Position numbers and translations under genes: made by a program. From Treponema sp. (GTDB lineage Bacteria > Spirochaetota > Spirochaetia > Treponematales > Breznakiellaceae): a stretch of 16,203 bases of DNA. Under the pieces are notes generated by a model. It searched no databases and was not told where the DNA came from. It was given only the letters and a program-made list of their open reading frames with translations. Positions 14,635 through 16,203 of this stretch are shown here, piece by piece (position 1 is the stretch's first letter; every line of letters begins with the position of its first letter). The DNA lies in assembly GCA_031281925.1 (NCBI GenBank), contig JAITES010000195.1:1-16203 (forward strand), written 5' to 3'.

Positions 14635-15553
14635 TCCAGCGGTTATCGATTTTTTCAAACCGGGAAGCTTCTATATTCATAACCCGGCCGTCTTCGGAGG
14701 CAAGTTTCAACTGCCCCAGAACCGCATTCACCTCAATGACCCTCCACTGTTCCCCTTCGACGGAAAGCCGCGCTCCTTCCTGGGGCATAAGCCGCCGCTG
14801 TTCGTTGTAGAAATTGTGTTCATAGGACAGGCAGCAGAGAAGCCTGCCGCAGGGGCCTGAAATTTTCATGGAATTGAGGGATAGATTCTGATCTTTGGCC
14901 ATCTTGATGGAAACAGCCCTGAGTTTGTCGCATACCGAATGGCAGCAGTAGGCCCTGCCGCAGACTCCCAGGCCGCCGACTACCCTGGCTTCGTCCCGTA
15001 CCCCGATCTGCCGCAGTTCTATCCGGGTTTTGAACACGCCCACAAGATCTTTTACCAGTTCCCGGAAATCCACACGGTTTTCCGCGGTAAAGAAGAAAAG
15101 TATTTTGGGCTCTTCCAGAAGATAATGCACCGATACCAGTTTCATATCCAGGCGGTGGTCTTCAATCTTTTTCCTGCAGACGGAGAAGGCTTCCGCCTCA
15201 AGCTCCCTGTTGCATCTGGCCTTTTCCAGATCTTCGTCCGAAGCGGGACGTTCAATAAGGGCTATTTCCCCGGAAACCGGGCCGCCGTTACGGTTCACCG
15301 GGCCTATCACCTGGGCCAGATCCCTGCCGTAACGGGTAGGCACCAGCACCATATCGCCGCGGCTTAAAGGATCGCCTTTGTAAAAAGCGAGAAAAGTATC
15401 ATGGGAATAGAAAAGCCTCAAGCGGTAGATGGGCGCATCAAGTCCCAGCGTATCCTGCCCAAAACCGACAATAACGTCTTCCGCGTCCGCCTCGGAAGGC
15501 CTGTCTTCCAGAAAACTTATATCCTCATCTATCTCTTCATAATCATCACTCAT
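14618..15553 (-). CDS. PSP1 domain protein, RicT/YaaT-like
   Basis: This 311-residue protein belongs to the PSP1 family. In Bacillus the homologue RicT (YaaT) works with RicA and RicF in a complex that carries iron-sulfur clusters and affects RNA maturation and development; its role in spirochaetes is not settled. The PSP1 core shows the family cysteine clusters GVCGRAYCCHSVC (Cys198, 203, 204, 208) and GPCGRLLCCLSYE (Cys235, 240, 241), separated by the helix KMAKDQNLSLNSMKI. The first 30 residues are an acidic extension. A GTG at 15556 directly precedes the ATG at 15553; the AGGG site is better spaced for the ATG. It lies 29 nt after the YaaR-like gene, matching the yaaR-holB-yaaT neighbourhood of Firmicutes but without holB between. 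Its 3' end overlaps cheB on the other strand by 17 bp. Confidence 0.9.
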   Translation of the reverse strand: MSDDYEEIDEDISFLEDRPSEADAEDVIVGFGQDTLGLDAPIYRLRLFYSHDTFLAFYKGDPLSRGDMVLVPTRYGRDLAQVIGPVNRNGGPVSGEIALIERPASDEDLEKARCNRELEAEAFSVCRKKIEDHRLDMKLVSVHYLLEEPKILFFFTAENRVDFRELVKDLVGVFKTRIELRQIGVRDEARVVGGLGVCGRAYCCHSVCDKLRAVSIKMAKDQNLSLNSMKISGPCGRLLCCLSYEHNFYNEQRRLMPQEGARLSVEGEQWRVIEVNAVLGQLKLASEDGRVMNIEASRFEKIDNRWTISRP

Positions 15554-15582
15554 CACCGCACCCTTTTTCAGAAACTATACCG

Positions 15583-16113
15583 CTATTGTATCATATCTAC
15601 CAGAAGGCCGTTTATCTCTTCAAGCCGCCCTATAATCCCAAGCTGCACCGTCTGGCCTGCAAGAATCTCGGCGGCCAGTTTTTCCAGTTTTTCGTCCACC
15701 ACACGGATCTGGCGGAATATGGTCTGTTTCCACTCGGTTTCCGGCCCCCGCTTTACCTTTTTCTTGATGCCCTCAATCTCGGCAAGTTCATAGCCGTTTT
15801 CCACCACATAGTACATAAAGTTCCGTACCGCCTTTTTGTAACGGACGATTTCGTCCGGATGGGGGTGGTTCTTGAGATCGTCTCCGGTACTCCGCACTTC
15901 GCTGAGGAGCGCCTGTACCGTTTCTTCGGAAACAGGCAGATCCCGAATCGCTTCCGGGCCTTCTTCAGTTTCCTGCATCTCCAGCAGATTCTGAAACAAA
16001 GGGCTCCGTACTCTTTCCTTTTCCCTGGCCCTGGTTTTTTCCGAACGGGCATTCAAATATGCCAGAGGATTGGTGAACAGCGAACCAAGGCCTGAAGGAT
16101 CGATATTAGCCAT
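15583..16113 (-). CDS. YaaR/DUF327 family protein
   Basis: This 176-residue, charged, mostly alpha-helical cytoplasmic protein resembles the DUF327/YaaR family, whose biochemical function is unknown. The most family-like part is residues 85-176, with YKKAVRNFMYYVVENGYEL, a basic KKKVKRGP segment and a C-terminal helical stretch. The N-terminus (MANIDPSGLG) is low in regular structure and the middle is acidic. The ATG at 16113 overlaps the stop of an upstream gene by 8 bp and has no strong ribosome site, so translation may be coupled. A longer frame upstream is rejected because it is out of phase with that gene. The neighbouring RicT-like gene supports the assignment, since yaaR and yaaT are neighbours in Bacillus as well. 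No signal peptide or membrane segment is seen. Confidence 0.75.
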   Translation of the reverse strand: MANIDPSGLGSLFTNPLAYLNARSEKTRAREKERVRSPLFQNLLEMQETEEGPEAIRDLPVSEETVQALLSEVRSTGDDLKNHPHPDEIVRYKKAVRNFMYYVVENGYELAEIEGIKKKVKRGPETEWKQTIFRQIRVVDEKLEKLAAEILAGQTVQLGIIGRLEEINGLLVDMIQ

Positions 16114-16203
16114 AAGGCTTTGTAAAGGCAGGCAGGGCGGAATGGAGGCCCTGGGCATCCCGGTATTCCGCCAGCACTTTTTCCCAGATATCGCCTGTGG
16201 GAC
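16106..16203 (-). CDS. C-terminal end of an unidentified protein (5' end off window)
   Basis: One minus-strand frame is open from the right edge to a TAA at 16106-16108 and encodes about 31 residues (starts PTGDIWEKVLAEYRD, ends FTKPYG). It overlaps the start of the YaaR-like gene by 8 bp, the arrangement expected of consecutive genes in an operon. The fragment is too short to name. In Bacillus the genes near yaaR include tmk, yaaQ and holB, but nothing in these residues identifies any of them. Confidence 0.5.
   Translation of the reverse strand, partial: PTGDIWEKVLAEYRDAQGLHSALPAFTKPYG

Noticed and set aside
1..16203. CRISPR array, insertion sequence, phage or toxin-antitoxin genes
   Set aside because: No regularly spaced direct repeats, transposase or integrase motifs, or small toxin/antitoxin pairs were found on either strand; nearly all sequence is covered by recognisable housekeeping or sugar-use genes.

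Overview
The window reads as chromosomal DNA of a gut-type spirochaete, most likely a Treponema (termite-gut or rumen lineages are the closest guess). The reasons are the mid-range GC content, relaxed lipoprotein signals, a cheR-cheB pair without receptor genes beside it, and a pyrG-lptC-lptA-lptB cluster next to sugar-importer genes. This placement is inferred from gene content; no taxonomic marker gene is present.

Region 1 (1-4689, minus strand) is a sugar-utilisation operon. In transcription order it holds a lipoprotein solute-binding protein, two CUT1-type permeases, a short-chain dehydrogenase and the N-terminal 251 residues of a GH2 beta-mannosidase that runs off the left edge. No ATPase gene is present. 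The 128-nt gap between the binding protein and the first permease is almost filled by a 104-nt palindromic element that can fold into a four-way junction (one closing stem, three hairpins). Facing away from this operon is a large LacZ-type GH2 beta-galactosidase (4867-8139, plus). Both glycosidases appear cytoplasmic, so the likely scheme is import of a short beta-linked manno/galacto-oligosaccharide followed by hydrolysis inside the cell.

Region 2 (8155-12585, minus strand apart from the hairpin) runs pyrG (CTP synthase), lptC-like lipoprotein, lptA-like periplasmic protein, lptB ATPase and a TlpA/ResA-like thioredoxin, all tightly packed. A 19-bp hairpin separates it from the convergent beta-galactosidase. 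The LptC-like protein has a strongly acidic C-terminal tail and LptB has an N-terminal extension of about 42 residues.

Region 3 (12586-14634, plus strand) is cheR-cheB, the methyltransferase/methylesterase pair for chemotaxis adaptation, transcribed divergently from pyrG. Region 4 (14618-16203, minus strand) holds the C-terminus of an unidentified protein, a YaaR/DUF327 protein and a PSP1/RicT-like protein, whose 3' end overlaps cheB by 17 bp.

The most interesting signals are non-coding: the four-way-junction element inside the transporter operon, and a repeated start arrangement in which three genes (beta-galactosidase, pyrG, cheR) lack a Shine-Dalgarno sequence and have a good -10 box only 7-8 nt before the ATG, which predicts leaderless mRNAs. 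No transposase, CRISPR array, tRNA, rRNA or clear novel multi-gene system was seen, and no stretch longer than 300 bases lacks a gene.
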